Below are positions 1 to 8,271 of a DNA stretch of 64,000 nt, one piece after another. The first letter of the stretch is position 1, and each line of letters begins with the position of its first letter. Source of the stretch: Bacillus sp. BHET2. Lineage in GTDB: Bacteria > Bacillota > Bacilli > Bacillales > Bacillaceae_B. Made by a program: the position numbers and the translations under genes. Location of the stretch: assembly GCF_005938125.1 (NCBI RefSeq), contig NZ_VCQN01000003.1, forward strand, positions 186,001-250,000, written 5' to 3'. Below the pieces are notes generated by a model. That model searched no databases. It worked only from the letters and a program-made list of their open reading frames with translations, and was not told the origin of the DNA.

Positions 1-238
1 CATTGAGGAAGAAGATTCCGTGATCGTTTATGCTGAGCCGGATCAATTCCATGCGGTACAAGAGGCATTCAAAGGTGCCGGTATCACTGAATTTACTGTA
101 GCGGAACTGACTATGCTCGCTCAGAATGATGTTGAGCTCTCAGAAGAGGATCAAGCTCAATTTGAAAAAATGATTGATGCGATTGAAGATCTGGAAGATG
201 TTCAGCAGGTTTATCATAATGTCGATCTAGGTGAATAA
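1..238 (+). CDS. yebC: YebC/PmpR-family transcriptional regulator, C-terminal part
   Basis: The reading frame is open from base 2 and the true start lies outside the window, so only about 78 C-terminal residues are present. The sequence matches the conserved end of the YebC/YrbC family, including a stretch resembling [13 protein letters not shown], the [11 protein letters not shown] segment and the [11 protein letters not shown] terminus. Family members are cytoplasmic DNA-binding or translation-associated proteins of about 240 residues. A strong hairpin terminator follows 10 bases after the stop. The family assignment is secure; the exact role in this organism is not shown by the fragment. 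Confidence 0.93.
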   Translation, partial: IEEEDSVIVYAEPDQFHAVQEAFKGAGITEFTVAELTMLAQNDVELSEEDQAQFEKMIDAIEDLEDVQQVYHNVDLGE

Positions 239-248
239 TGAATGGGAG

Positions 249-284
249 AGCCCCTTGGCGCTTTAGACGCCAAGGGGCTTTTTA
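249..284 (+). terminator. Rho-independent terminator after yebC
   Basis: A perfect 12-bp stem (AGCCCCTTGGCG at 249-260 with CGCCAAGGGGCT at 268-279) with a 7-base loop is followed by a T run. Confidence 0.92.
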
Positions 285-385
285 ATGCTCAGGATGGGAT
301 TACAGTGACGAAAGTAAATTCATATAATCCTGATGAATAAGGAAAACTACTTTTATTCCAATTTGATAGAGGGTGAACAAGATAA

Positions 386-973
386 ATGAAGCATTACAGC
401 GTTGTATTGACGGTAGTGGTTTCTCTCATATTTTTCTGCATAAGTTCAATCGTAAGTGCTCACCCAATTCATGGAGGTGCAGAAGTAGATCTCAGTGGAG
501 TCACGTATGTACAGTCAGAAACGAAACCGGATACCTTGTTGGAGAACTCATTCAGTAAGGCTTTCAAAATTAAACGTGGTGAAGATAAGATTCAATATTA
601 CTATAATCAAATCGACTTGAATGATGATAACCAACCTGAAACGTTTGTCTATTTAGTGGGTATACCTACGTGTGGAAGTGGGGGATGCAGTGGCGCGCTA
701 TTCACAAAGGAAAATTCTGAATACAAGTTGCTTACAACATTTTCATTAGTCAGAACTCCGATTATTGTCCAAAATGAAAAAACAAACGGGTGGAAAAATA
801 TCATCATGTACGTTTCTGGAGGAGGAATAAAAGGTGGTTATAAACAATTACGATTCGATGGAAAAACCTATCCTTCTAATCCTTCAGTGCAACCGGGTGT
901 TCAATCAGGGGAAATCAGAGGTTTAGGAATTATCAATGACGACATCTCAAAGAAAGAGGGCATTCCTTTTTAA
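386..973 (+). CDS. Exported protein of unknown function
   Basis: The 195-residue product starts at an ATG preceded by GAGGGTG. It opens with a short basic N-terminus, a hydrophobic stretch (about residues 5-22) and a VSA-HP site, which together look like a type I signal peptide cleaved near residue 25. The mature part has an Asp/Asn-rich loop (DLNDDNQPE, about residues 73-81) of the kind seen in FG-GAP-like or calcium-binding repeats. It also has a glycine/cysteine patch (CGSGGCSG) and a glycine-rich turn (SGGGIKGG). I do not recognise a named family. It stands alone between two terminators, so it is probably a monocistronic secreted or cell-surface protein. Confidence 0.8.
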   Translation: MKHYSVVLTVVVSLIFFCISSIVSAHPIHGGAEVDLSGVTYVQSETKPDTLLENSFSKAFKIKRGEDKIQYYYNQIDLNDDNQPETFVYLVGIPTCGSGGCSGALFTKENSEYKLLTTFSLVRTPIIVQNEKTNGWKNIIMYVSGGGIKGGYKQLRFDGKTYPSNPSVQPGVQSGEIRGLGIINDDISKKEGIPF

Positions 974-990
974 TGTCCTCATTTGAAAAG

Positions 991-1034
991 AACAAGGCAT
1001 ACTCAGAAATAGGAGTATGCCTTGTTCTTTTTTT
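991..1034 (+). terminator. Rho-independent terminator
   Basis: AACAAGGCATACTC pairs with its complement at 1013-1026 around a short loop and is followed by eight T residues. It ends the transcript of the exported protein. Confidence 0.93.
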
Positions 1035-1182
1035 GTGTGAGGAGGGTAGGTGTCGGGGGAGGTCGGATTAGCACTTTATTTGTCGAATTAATTGAAAATT
1101 CAGCAAAATACTTCATTATCCCATTTTGCTTTGTTATGCTAAAGATGAATCTGAATAAATCGTGAAAAAGGGAGAGGGAAAT

Positions 1183-2454
1183 ATGGGACTAGATCAACTT
1201 GAATTGCAGCAAGCAGAACAGAAGGTAGATCGGAAGGAGAAAACCAAACCCTATTTAACGGCATTGATCGGGTGGAGTCTGCCAGCGATCGAGGCGTGTA
1301 CCAAGTTAGATAGACCTTTCGTCGTTGTAGGTCCGCCAGATTTCGAAGCGTATGCACAAAAGCATGATATTGCTTTTATCGGGTGGGACTTCGATCGATT
1401 GAATGAAGGTTCGGATCATCTGTATAAACAGCTTAAGGCAATTGGAGCTGAGGTGGCCGTTCCGTTATATGAAGAATGTGTGGAATGGGCAGGGGCATTG
1501 AACTCCCGATTCCGAAGTGAACCACGCGTCTTTAATCGCTCTCTCCTCTTAAGAGATAAAGGGATGATGAAGCGGAAAGCGCAAATTGCCGGTATCAAAG
1601 TGGGTGTATTTGAAGAAGCCCGTGATAAAGAAGATGTAAGGCGTTTCTTAAAACGTGTGAATGAAGCCCTTTTGAAAGTTGAAGGTGATAAAAATGACCC
1701 CATTCACGTAAAACCTCTTGATAAAGCCGGATCTGTCGGGCACCGGGCCATTGAGAATCCGGAAGATATCGATGCCCTTACCGATTCTGAGTTTCCCCTC
1801 TTGATGGAAAGTCACCTAGACGGGCAGGAATTTTCGTGCGAAGTGTTCATTCACAAGGGTAAAATTCAATTCTTAAACATAACGGAGTATGTACGTTTAG
1901 GTTACTCGAATTTCGTACCTGCATCCCCAACCCTTGAAGAAAAACGTCCGATTATCCGTGAGGCGATTCAAAAGCTCATTGATGCATTTGAGATTGAATA
2001 CGGCGTTATTCATCCTGAATACTTCATTACTTCAGATGGAACTCTTCATTTCGGTGAAGTCGCAGCCAGGGTGCCAGGTGGGCATATCTTTGATCTCATC
2101 GAGCGGGCATATGGGTTTAATGCATATCAAGCCCAGATCCTTTGCGGTGATCCGAATACGACGGAAGAGGAGTTAAGAGAATTTTTTCCTTCAACAGGTG
2201 AAAAGGCAAAAGCTCATGCAGGGTGTTTAATGGTTCATCCTCATGTGAATTATGTGGAGAAGCTTGAAGTGCCTGATGAACTTGAGAATCATCCATATTT
2301 TGAAAAGCATGATATGTTCAGTCCCGCCCAAGGAAAAGTGGCTCAGCGTATCGGTTTCGGGAATCATTACGGAACGATTTTCTTCTATGGAGAAGACAGT
2401 GAAGTCATGAGGGATTTACTGAAGGAGTATGAACAATTTAATTTTTACGTGTAA
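1183..2454 (+). CDS. ATP-grasp domain carboxylate-amine ligase-like protein
   Basis: An in-frame GTG exists at 1162, but GGGAGAGGG sits just upstream of the ATG at 1183, so 423 residues are called. An N-terminal Rossmann-like pre-ATP-grasp region (about residues 20-110) precedes the ATP-grasp fold. Visible ATP-grasp elements are the HVKPLDKAGSVGH loop (K177), the LLMESHLDGQEFSCEVF strand pair and the metal-binding strand HFGEVAARVPGG (E292, R296). The usual Asn of the ExN metal motif is Ala here, as in some ATP-grasp subfamilies. Such enzymes make amide or thioester bonds via an acyl phosphate. The substrate is unknown. The gene lies 82 bp upstream of a possible cysteine peptidase, suggesting joint action (inference). 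Confidence 0.85.
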   Translation: MGLDQLELQQAEQKVDRKEKTKPYLTALIGWSLPAIEACTKLDRPFVVVGPPDFEAYAQKHDIAFIGWDFDRLNEGSDHLYKQLKAIGAEVAVPLYEECVEWAGALNSRFRSEPRVFNRSLLLRDKGMMKRKAQIAGIKVGVFEEARDKEDVRRFLKRVNEALLKVEGDKNDPIHVKPLDKAGSVGHRAIENPEDIDALTDSEFPLLMESHLDGQEFSCEVFIHKGKIQFLNITEYVRLGYSNFVPASPTLEEKRPIIREAIQKLIDAFEIEYGVIHPEYFITSDGTLHFGEVAARVPGGHIFDLIERAYGFNAYQAQILCGDPNTTEEELREFFPSTGEKAKAHAGCLMVHPHVNYVEKLEVPDELENHPYFEKHDMFSPAQGKVAQRIGFGNHYGTIFFYGEDSEVMRDLLKEYEQFNFYV

Positions 2455-2536
2455 CAGGCAATGACAGAGACCTCTCATCCTTGTGAAAACAGCCTATCTC
2501 TCATCACAGTATTCTGATCGATAAAGGAGTTTTGAA

Positions 2537-4501
2537 ATGGCATTTGAATTAACGTCTAAGCTCGAAGAACGATTTCTGCAAGCGCTTAATGGATTGGAAA
2601 GCGCAGCATCATTTGCAAAATCAATGTATCAAACGGACGTCTATCAGGAAGCGCAAAGGTTGCTGGATACAGATGAAGGACTCGATGTATTATATCGGAG
2701 CGCAAGTCGTTTCGAGAGAGCCGGAGTGTTTCAGGACGGACCATGGGAGAAAGCATCGAAGCTTCAGCCCCCTCTTGTGGCGGGGTCCCTGCAAGCTAAG
2801 GGGCTTCCCTCCATCATTGAAATTCTTAGTGAGCTAAGAATGCTTTCCATTGCAGAAGGACAATATGAACACTCTGATGTGTCAACTGAAATGGCAGAGG
2901 ATTTCCTGAATGAAGTCATGGTTCTAAATTTAAACTTGCTCTTTCCGGAAGCGACGGAAGCCTCCAGGATCGAAGGTGGCGAGCAAACTGAAAGAGCCAC
3001 TGAATTATTTCAATTTTTATCAGGGAAGCTTTCTTATCAAGCATTGACGACTACGTTGATTAAAGAAATTGAACGGTTGACCGCACAGCGTCCGATCATG
3101 GTAAAGCGGACTGTATCGATGATAGAAACTGCCAAAAAGATGCTTCATTCTGATTTAAGCGTAGCAGAAAGGCTTGTGTTGGAGAAGTATGTTTCTGCTA
3201 TTGAAGGACCTTCACCGTTAAGTAAAAGTATCTTTCAGCCTGGTGAGTACAGGAAGAAGCTGATGGAATTATCCAAGGAAGAGCTTGGGAAAGAAGCTGT
3301 TTCTTTTGCACAATCCATGCGGGAAACAGGATTGGTCTCTCCTCAGCACGCGATTTTACTTCGATTCCTGAGCAGAAAGGTTCAAGAACTTGTCCCGGTG
3401 GCCCTTCAGTTGAATGACAAAGGGAAAGCCAATCTTGATGAACACAAGGAATTGGTTTTTCAACTCATTAAAGTGGCGATCTATCCTGCCACGAAGCAAT
3501 CGGTATATGGCCTTGCCCTCATGCTTGAAAGAGGAGTGCTTTCTTCATCCCCTGTTTCACCTGGGCTTAAAAGGCTCATTGAGCTTGATATTCGACCGGA
3601 AGTAAGAAAGACATTGCTCAATTCATGCAAGACAGGAGATGGAATTACAGCTAACTCTGTCCTCCTCGCCGGGGTCATCAATGTCCTTGGCCAACCTATT
3701 GGGATTGGACAAGGGCTGAACCCGACGTGTCAAACAGCAAGGGGGATCAGCCTCTGGGCACAGCACGCTCCAGGGTACTTACTGGAACTGATTCCGCGGG
3801 CTGCAAGGGACGGAGATATTGATATTATGTTTGAAGGGACTCCAGTCCATTCCAGAGATTTAACCGGCGGGTTAGCGCCTGAACTTCATCAGGAGCTTGA
3901 TCCTGTTTCACTCGTTCTCGTACCTCATCTAGATCGGATTTATAGTGAGATGATGAGAAGGGTATCACTACGAGGAGAGGACGGGCATCGTTGGGTGAAC
4001 CCGGAATTTTATGGGGATTGGGTTCAAAAAGGATTTAGTACAGTCATTGATCCTTTAACAGGACTCATTGCTGATTACCCAGGATTCGTACGCCTATTTT
4101 ATGCCACCCATCATCCAGAATACAATGATGACTACGGCTTGATCTATCCGAATCCAGTGGGTATTTTCATCACAAATGTTCACGGGAAGCTGCTTGGCTT
4201 TCATGCCGTTTCCATTTTAAGAATCACTCAAGATCCGTTGGGAGAATACAGAATTTATTTCTATAACCCAAACAACGATGGCTCTCAAAATTGGGGTCAG
4301 GGGATTCAGCCTTCCGTTATGGAAAATGGGGAGCTGGAAGGGGAATGCTCTCTTCCGTTCCATGAGTTTGTCTCCCGCCTATACGCTTTTCACTACAACC
4401 CGTATGAACAGGGAGATGCCTTTGCGGTTGAGAATGACATTGTAGATGAAATCAAAGGACTTGCCCGTGAAAGCTGGGGAAAAGATTATACCTGGGTTTA
4501 A
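2537..4501 (+). CDS. Large protein with possible papain-like C-terminal domain
   Basis: The 654-residue protein starts at an ATG with AAAGGAG upstream. There is no signal peptide or membrane segment. The first ~360 residues are helix-rich and unrecognised. The C-terminal part holds NPTCQTARG (C398), GFHAVSIL (H556) and YFYNPNNDG (N577 or D581). The order Cys-His-Asn/Asp, the HAV context and the His-Asn spacing of 21 residues resemble papain-like/C39-like cysteine peptidases or transglutaminase-fold amide transferases. This is inference from motif layout; no family was recognised. The gene follows the ATP-grasp gene in the same direction, and a hairpin terminator closes the pair. Alternatively the Cys/His could be structural. 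Confidence 0.8.
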   Translation: MAFELTSKLEERFLQALNGLESAASFAKSMYQTDVYQEAQRLLDTDEGLDVLYRSASRFERAGVFQDGPWEKASKLQPPLVAGSLQAKGLPSIIEILSELRMLSIAEGQYEHSDVSTEMAEDFLNEVMVLNLNLLFPEATEASRIEGGEQTERATELFQFLSGKLSYQALTTTLIKEIERLTAQRPIMVKRTVSMIETAKKMLHSDLSVAERLVLEKYVSAIEGPSPLSKSIFQPGEYRKKLMELSKEELGKEAVSFAQSMRETGLVSPQHAILLRFLSRKVQELVPVALQLNDKGKANLDEHKELVFQLIKVAIYPATKQSVYGLALMLERGVLSSSPVSPGLKRLIELDIRPEVRKTLLNSCKTGDGITANSVLLAGVINVLGQPIGIGQGLNPTCQTARGISLWAQHAPGYLLELIPRAARDGDIDIMFEGTPVHSRDLTGGLAPELHQELDPVSLVLVPHLDRIYSEMMRRVSLRGEDGHRWVNPEFYGDWVQKGFSTVIDPLTGLIADYPGFVRLFYATHHPEYNDDYGLIYPNPVGIFITNVHGKLLGFHAVSILRITQDPLGEYRIYFYNPNNDGSQNWGQGIQPSVMENGELEGECSLPFHEFVSRLYAFHYNPYEQGDAFAVENDIVDEIKGLARESWGKDYTWV

Positions 4502-4511
4502 AGGATGCATG

Positions 4512-4547
4512 AAGGTGCTGAGCGATGTTGCTCGGCGCTTTTTTTAT
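4512..4547 (+). terminator. Rho-independent terminator after the ATP-grasp/peptidase-like pair
   Basis: AAGGTGCTGAGC pairs, with two G-U pairs, with GCTCGGCGCTT around a 6-base loop and is followed by a T run. Confidence 0.8.
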
Positions 4548-4562
4548 GGTGCGGCATTCGTT

Positions 4563-4591
4563 GTATGTTTCATTTTTCACTAGCCATACTA
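4563..4591 (+). promoter_or_regulatory. Sigma-G-like forespore promoter
   Basis: GTATG (4563-4567) and CATACTA (4585-4591) are separated by 17 bp. They match the Bacillus sigma-G consensus as I know it (GHATR, 17-18 bp, CATWHTA). The predicted start site would fall near 4598, right at the ribosome binding site of the next gene, which makes the 5' leader very short and lowers confidence. Confidence 0.4.
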
Positions 4592-4610
4592 AATAATGGA
4601 GGTGGAAACG

Positions 4611-4805
4611 ATGGGAAGTCATAAGAAACTAGAAGAGTTAAGCATGGATACCCCCCTTAATCCAGAGTTCACAATGAATGGCCGACTTCGGAATCCGAGT
4701 CAGGTTTATGTTCCCGGTGAGTCCATCGACGAACAACACGCCAATGAGGAAAGTAATGAATTTATAGCGAGTAAGGAAATCGGACAAGCTAAGGAAAATG
4801 GGTAG
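4611..4805 (+). CDS. Small acidic hydrophilic protein (64 aa)
   Basis: GGAGGTGG ends 5 bases before the ATG at 4611. An earlier in-frame ATG at 4596 precedes that site and is unlikely to be used. The product is soluble, charged, and lacks Cys and any membrane segment, with no recognised domain. Together with the next two genes it forms a run of tiny, Glu/Asp/Asn-rich proteins directly behind a sigma-G-like promoter. A role as a minor spore protein is inferred from this context only. Confidence 0.6.
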   Translation: MGSHKKLEELSMDTPLNPEFTMNGRLRNPSQVYVPGESIDEQHANEESNEFIASKEIGQAKENG

Positions 4806-4816
4806 GGGGTGAAAAG

Positions 4817-4969
4817 ATGAATGGAAAAGAAATATCAGTAGCCACCCTATCTGAAGATTCAGTGAGTAAAGTGAAGAATATGGAAAGCGAACTACGTGAG
4901 CAAACAAACGAGGATATTATTCTCATTGCCTATCAGAATGGCGGTGACTCCATTGAAGGGAGAGAATAG
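4817..4969 (+). CDS. Small protein (50 aa)
   Basis: The ATG at 4817 follows GGTAGGGGGTGAAAAG, a strong ribosome binding site, 11 bases after the preceding stop. The 50-residue product begins MNGKEISVATLSEDSVSKVK and ends in IAYQNGGDSIEGRE. It is hydrophilic with a short hydrophobic patch (DIILIAY). No family was recognised. Tight spacing to both neighbours indicates cotranscription. Confidence 0.55.
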   Translation: MNGKEISVATLSEDSVSKVKNMESELREQTNEDIILIAYQNGGDSIEGRE

Positions 4970-4970
4970 G

Positions 4971-5171
4971 ATGAATAAGGGAAATGAAGACCAGACAGAT
5001 TTTAGGCAGTTAAACGACCGGGTCAAAGCAGAGGAACCAAAAGGACCGTTTTTAGCGATCAAAACGAATATGGATACGGCGGGCGTCAAAGACGATCCGT
5101 ATTCGTCTGAAAAGGCAAATCCAGAACAAGAGGAAAAGCTTCAGCAATTTTTTGAAGACGAAGAGCTGTAA
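4971..5171 (+). CDS. Small acidic protein (66 aa)
   Basis: The ATG at 4971 lies one base after the previous stop codon, with GGGAG about 8 bases upstream, implying translational coupling. The product is highly charged, contains DRVKAEEPKGPFLAIKTNMD and a Glu-rich C-terminus (QQFFEDEEL). No membrane segment or known domain is visible. It is the last gene of the three-gene mini-operon and is followed by a bidirectional terminator. Confidence 0.6.
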   Translation: MNKGNEDQTDFRQLNDRVKAEEPKGPFLAIKTNMDTAGVKDDPYSSEKANPEQEEKLQQFFEDEEL

Positions 5172-5216
5172 CGCATAAAGGTCAGCTTAAAGAGACGTAA
5201 AAAAATAAAGTTGCAC

Positions 5217-5250
5217 AAAGAAGAGCCAGTCAATTGACTGGCTCTTCTTT
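5217..5250. terminator. Bidirectional terminator (perfect 34-bp palindrome)
   Basis: A perfect inverted repeat (arms 5217-5233 and 5234-5250, centre AATT) with T-rich 3' ends on both strands serves both converging transcripts. Confidence 0.9.
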
Positions 5251-5254
5251 TACA

Positions 5255-6787
5255 TTACTTTTTGTCGCGAGATTGTTCAACCAATAACTCTTTGGACACT
5301 TTCGGTGCCAGCCACAGCATTGGAAGCAATAATAGGGAGACGGGAACGGCGGTGACTACAATAAAGTTCTGTAGGGCGCTGACACTACCATCGCCTATAT
5401 AAAGTAGGATAGCAGCGATGGAACCCATCAGGATCGCCCAAAATACACGCAAGGACACTCTCGGATTCCCTTCACCTGAAACGGCCATTGCAATTGTGTA
5501 TGACATAGAGTCACCTGTTGTAACCACGAATATGATGGTCAGTAATAAAAATAGCGGTGAAATGATCTCTGCAAGTGGGAGTTGATTCGTAATGGCGATC
5601 ATAGCAGCAGGCATTCCCCCACTCGTTAATTCCTGTGAAACACTCCCTGGATTTTGCAGTTCATAAAAGATCCCTGAACCACCGACAACGGTAAACCAGA
5701 AGGTGGTGACAATGGGCGCGATAACGGCTATGGCCGTGATAATTTGGCGGATGGTTCTTCCACGGGATATTCGGCTGACGAGGATCGCCATCATCGGTCC
5801 ATATCCTATGAACCATCCCCAGAAAAACACGGTCCAACTCCCCAACCAACTCTTATCTGACCGGAATGTGCTGATTTGGATGAAGTGGTCAACATAATAT
5901 CCGAAAGAGGAAACGAAGGAATCAATGATGAATCCTCCAGGCCCGAATATCAAGACAAAGAGAATCAATCCGAATGCCAGACGAACATTAAAATTACTCA
6001 GTATTTGAATTCCTTTATGAATACCAGTTGCAGCGGATACGGTTGAGACAATCACTAAACAAATAATGATAGCAAGCTGAGTAGAGAATTGGTCAGGTAT
6101 GTTGAATAAAGCAGACAGACCATAGCTTGCTTGTAACCCGAGGAATCCAATTGGACCGATTGTCCCAGCAGCTACAGCGATAATGGCGAACGCATCTATT
6201 AGCGTACCGAAGATGCTGTTTTTAATCTTTTCCCCGAAAATGGGATACAACAGAGTTCGGGGTTTCATCGGCATTCCTTTATGGTAATGACCGTACATCA
6301 TGACGACAGCGCTCAGTGTCCCTAAGATAGCCCATGCGAGAAAGCCCCAATGCATATAGCTTTGAGCCAAGGCAGGCATGATCGCTCCACCCGTTTTGGC
6401 GTCGATTCCATTGTGCATTGGTGGAACCGTCATAAAGTGGTACATAGGCTCAGCAGCAGCCCAGAAAACTCCGCCACCTGCAAGCAGTGTGGCCATAATA
6501 ATCGATAACCACTTGTATGTTCCGATTTCGGGTTTTTCCATATGACCTAACCGGACCTTCCCGTATTTAGAGAAGGCAAGGTAGAGGGCAACGATAAAAT
6601 GGACTAACATTAATACTTGCCAGAAAGCTCCAAAATATTTCGAAGACCATGCAAACCCTTCGTTAACAAATGTTGTAACGCTATCGAGACTTAAGAAAGC
6701 CGCAATCACGAAAGCAATTAATAACCCGCCACTGATGGCGAAGACGGGCCAATCAATCTTGGATGTATGATGCTGTTTAGTAGTCAT
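5255..6787 (-). CDS. BCCT-family osmoprotectant transporter
   Basis: The 510-residue integral membrane protein has about 12 hydrophobic segments and the BCCT signature region (WGWFIGYGPMMAILVSRISR followed by GRTIRQ). It also shows WAAAEPMYHF and GFLAWAILG in the expected order. Family members import glycine betaine, choline, carnitine or ectoine with Na+ or H+. Substrate choice cannot be read from sequence alone; OpuD/BetL-like glycine betaine uptake is the usual role in Bacillaceae. AAGGAG precedes the ATG by about 12 bases. It is monocistronic and convergent to the small-protein operon. Confidence 0.92.
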   Translation of the reverse strand: MTTKQHHTSKIDWPVFAISGGLLIAFVIAAFLSLDSVTTFVNEGFAWSSKYFGAFWQVLMLVHFIVALYLAFSKYGKVRLGHMEKPEIGTYKWLSIIMATLLAGGGVFWAAAEPMYHFMTVPPMHNGIDAKTGGAIMPALAQSYMHWGFLAWAILGTLSAVVMMYGHYHKGMPMKPRTLLYPIFGEKIKNSIFGTLIDAFAIIAVAAGTIGPIGFLGLQASYGLSALFNIPDQFSTQLAIIICLVIVSTVSAATGIHKGIQILSNFNVRLAFGLILFVLIFGPGGFIIDSFVSSFGYYVDHFIQISTFRSDKSWLGSWTVFFWGWFIGYGPMMAILVSRISRGRTIRQIITAIAVIAPIVTTFWFTVVGGSGIFYELQNPGSVSQELTSGGMPAAMIAITNQLPLAEIISPLFLLLTIIFVVTTGDSMSYTIAMAVSGEGNPRVSLRVFWAILMGSIAAILLYIGDGSVSALQNFIVVTAVPVSLLLLPMLWLAPKVSKELLVEQSRDKK

Positions 6788-7155
6788 ATAAGATAAATGC
6801 TCCTTTAAATATTATTTCATTATCTTTTCCATAAGGTTTTTGTTTTATGAACAGGTGATTGGTAAAAAGAAACAAACAATGTGAAAAGCTCGTTCAAAAA
6901 AACACAAGGTCCTACTATCTCACAGGTGGAAAAGCGCTGTAAAGAAAATTTTTATCATGAGTTGAATTTCGAAAATTACATCTTTTCAGCAGAGGGAAAA
7001 GGACTATACTAAAGAGAGAGAATAAAACAAACTTATTTAGCTTGCTGGGATTGACGCTCATTCTGATACGTATTCTTCTAATAATGGAATTACCCTTCAC
7101 CACATCAGAAGTTGGAAGGTTCTATCTGAATAGATACAGAAAAGAGGAATGAAAG
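6788..7155. other. Divergent intergenic region with nothing clearly assignable
   Basis: This 368-bp gap separates the BCCT gene from the reductase gene. A TATACT hexamer at 7005-7010 could be a -10 box but lacks a convincing -35. A 36-codon frame (TTG at 7042 to the TGA ending at 7152) could encode a hydrophobic peptide but has no ribosome binding site. I see no riboswitch or repeat. Confidence 0.4.
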
Positions 7156-7809
7156 ATGTCGAAAGTAGCCTTGATTGCAGGATCGACCGGCTTGGTCGGG
7201 TCTCACCTAATTGAAATAATCCTAAAGAGTCCCGAGTACAGTAAAGTGATTTCGTTTGTAAGAAGAAGCAGTGGGGTGGTACATGAAAAGCTGGATGAAC
7301 GGATCATTCCGTTCGATGCAATGAAGCTCTTGCCTCATGAGGAAATTGATGACGTGTTTTGTTGTCTCGGAACCACAATCAAAAAAGCGAAAACGAAAGA
7401 AGCTTTTATGAAAGTAGATTACGATTACCCCATCAAATTGGGGAAGCTTGGGAAGGAACATGGAGGTAAACAGTATTTGGTTATATCTGCTATCGGGGCA
7501 AGCTCCGGGTCTCTCTTCTTTTATAGCAAGGTCAAAGGGAAATTGGAAGAGGACCTAATAGCACTTTATTATCCCGTATTGCATATTTTCAGACCTTCCA
7601 TTTTAGTAGGGGAAAGAGACGAATTTCGTTTAGGGGAGAAAGCAGGAGAAGTGTTTGCGAGAGCCATTCGTCCCGTGATGGTCGGTAAATTGAAGCGGTA
7701 CAGAAGCATCTCAGGTAAACAAGTCGCATATGGAATGTATAAGGCAGCAAATTGCTCAACAAACGAGAATGTAACCATTCATGAATCGGATCATATCCAA
7801 CAGTTTTAA
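7156..7809 (+). CDS. NAD(P)-binding oxidoreductase, atypical SDR (HTATIP2-like)
   Basis: The 217-residue protein begins with an N-terminal Rossmann motif (GSTGLVGSHL, residues 9-18). Further conserved points are FCCLGTTIKKAK, the YSKVKGKLEEDL segment that places Tyr and Lys in an SDR-like active-site position, and FRPSILVG. The length and these blocks fit the small atypical SDR group related to HTATIP2/CC3 and Bacillus YwnB-like proteins. The substrate is unknown. GAGGAATGAAAG provides the ribosome binding site. A DUF1284 gene follows 14 bp later, so the two probably form an operon. Confidence 0.85.
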   Translation: MSKVALIAGSTGLVGSHLIEIILKSPEYSKVISFVRRSSGVVHEKLDERIIPFDAMKLLPHEEIDDVFCCLGTTIKKAKTKEAFMKVDYDYPIKLGKLGKEHGGKQYLVISAIGASSGSLFFYSKVKGKLEEDLIALYYPVLHIFRPSILVGERDEFRLGEKAGEVFARAIRPVMVGKLKRYRSISGKQVAYGMYKAANCSTNENVTIHESDHIQQF

Positions 7810-7823
7810 AAAGGGGGAGCAGG

Positions 7824-8252
7824 ATGAAGAGGATCTTAAGAGGTCATCATCTCCTTTGTACCCATGGCTTTAAAGGGATGGGGTACAGTGATGATTTTGT
7901 TAAGGTGATGAGTGACATAACAGAAGAGCTACGAAATGCTGAATTGGACTTTCCCATTCAGGTGGTCCAAGCCTTCGATGATGCCTGTCAAGCATGTCCG
8001 CATAAGGGGAAATCCGAATGTGAGAAGAGCGAAGACTCCAATGATCATGTCCTTTCATTAGATAGCCGGGTGCTTCACCATTTAGGATTGAAAAATGGGG
8101 GTATTTACATGAAATCAGAGCTGATTAACTTGACAGCGGAGAGGGTTAAGCCGACAGACCTTGATCATTTATGCGAAGGCTGCTCCTGGCTTCAATATGG
8201 AGTTTGTAAGGAAGGGATCAATAAATTAAGGGGAAAAATTAGACCCGCTTAA
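7824..8252 (+). CDS. DUF1284 domain protein
   Basis: The 142-residue protein starts with LRGHHLLCTHGFKGMGYS, the hallmark of DUF1284. It carries cysteines arranged as CQACPHKGKSEC and CEGCSWLQYGVC, which suggest a bound metal or iron-sulfur cluster. Biochemical function is unknown in the family. AAAAAGGGGGAG gives a strong ribosome binding site. The gene ends inside its own terminator stem. Confidence 0.87.
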   Translation: MKRILRGHHLLCTHGFKGMGYSDDFVKVMSDITEELRNAELDFPIQVVQAFDDACQACPHKGKSECEKSEDSNDHVLSLDSRVLHHLGLKNGGIYMKSELINLTAERVKPTDLDHLCEGCSWLQYGVCKEGINKLRGKIRPA

Positions 8253-8270
8253 TGGAAGCGGGTCCTTTTT
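8241..8270 (+). terminator. Rho-independent terminator overlapping the DUF1284 stop
   Basis: AGACCCGCTT pairs with AAGCGGGTCC around a 5-base loop and is followed by T5. The stop codon lies in the left arm. Confidence 0.85.
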
Positions 8271-8271
8271 G

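Noticed and set aside
7042-7152. 36-codon hydrophobic peptide before the SDR gene
   Set aside because: Only a TTG start without a ribosome binding site is available; kept as a note in the intergenic entry.
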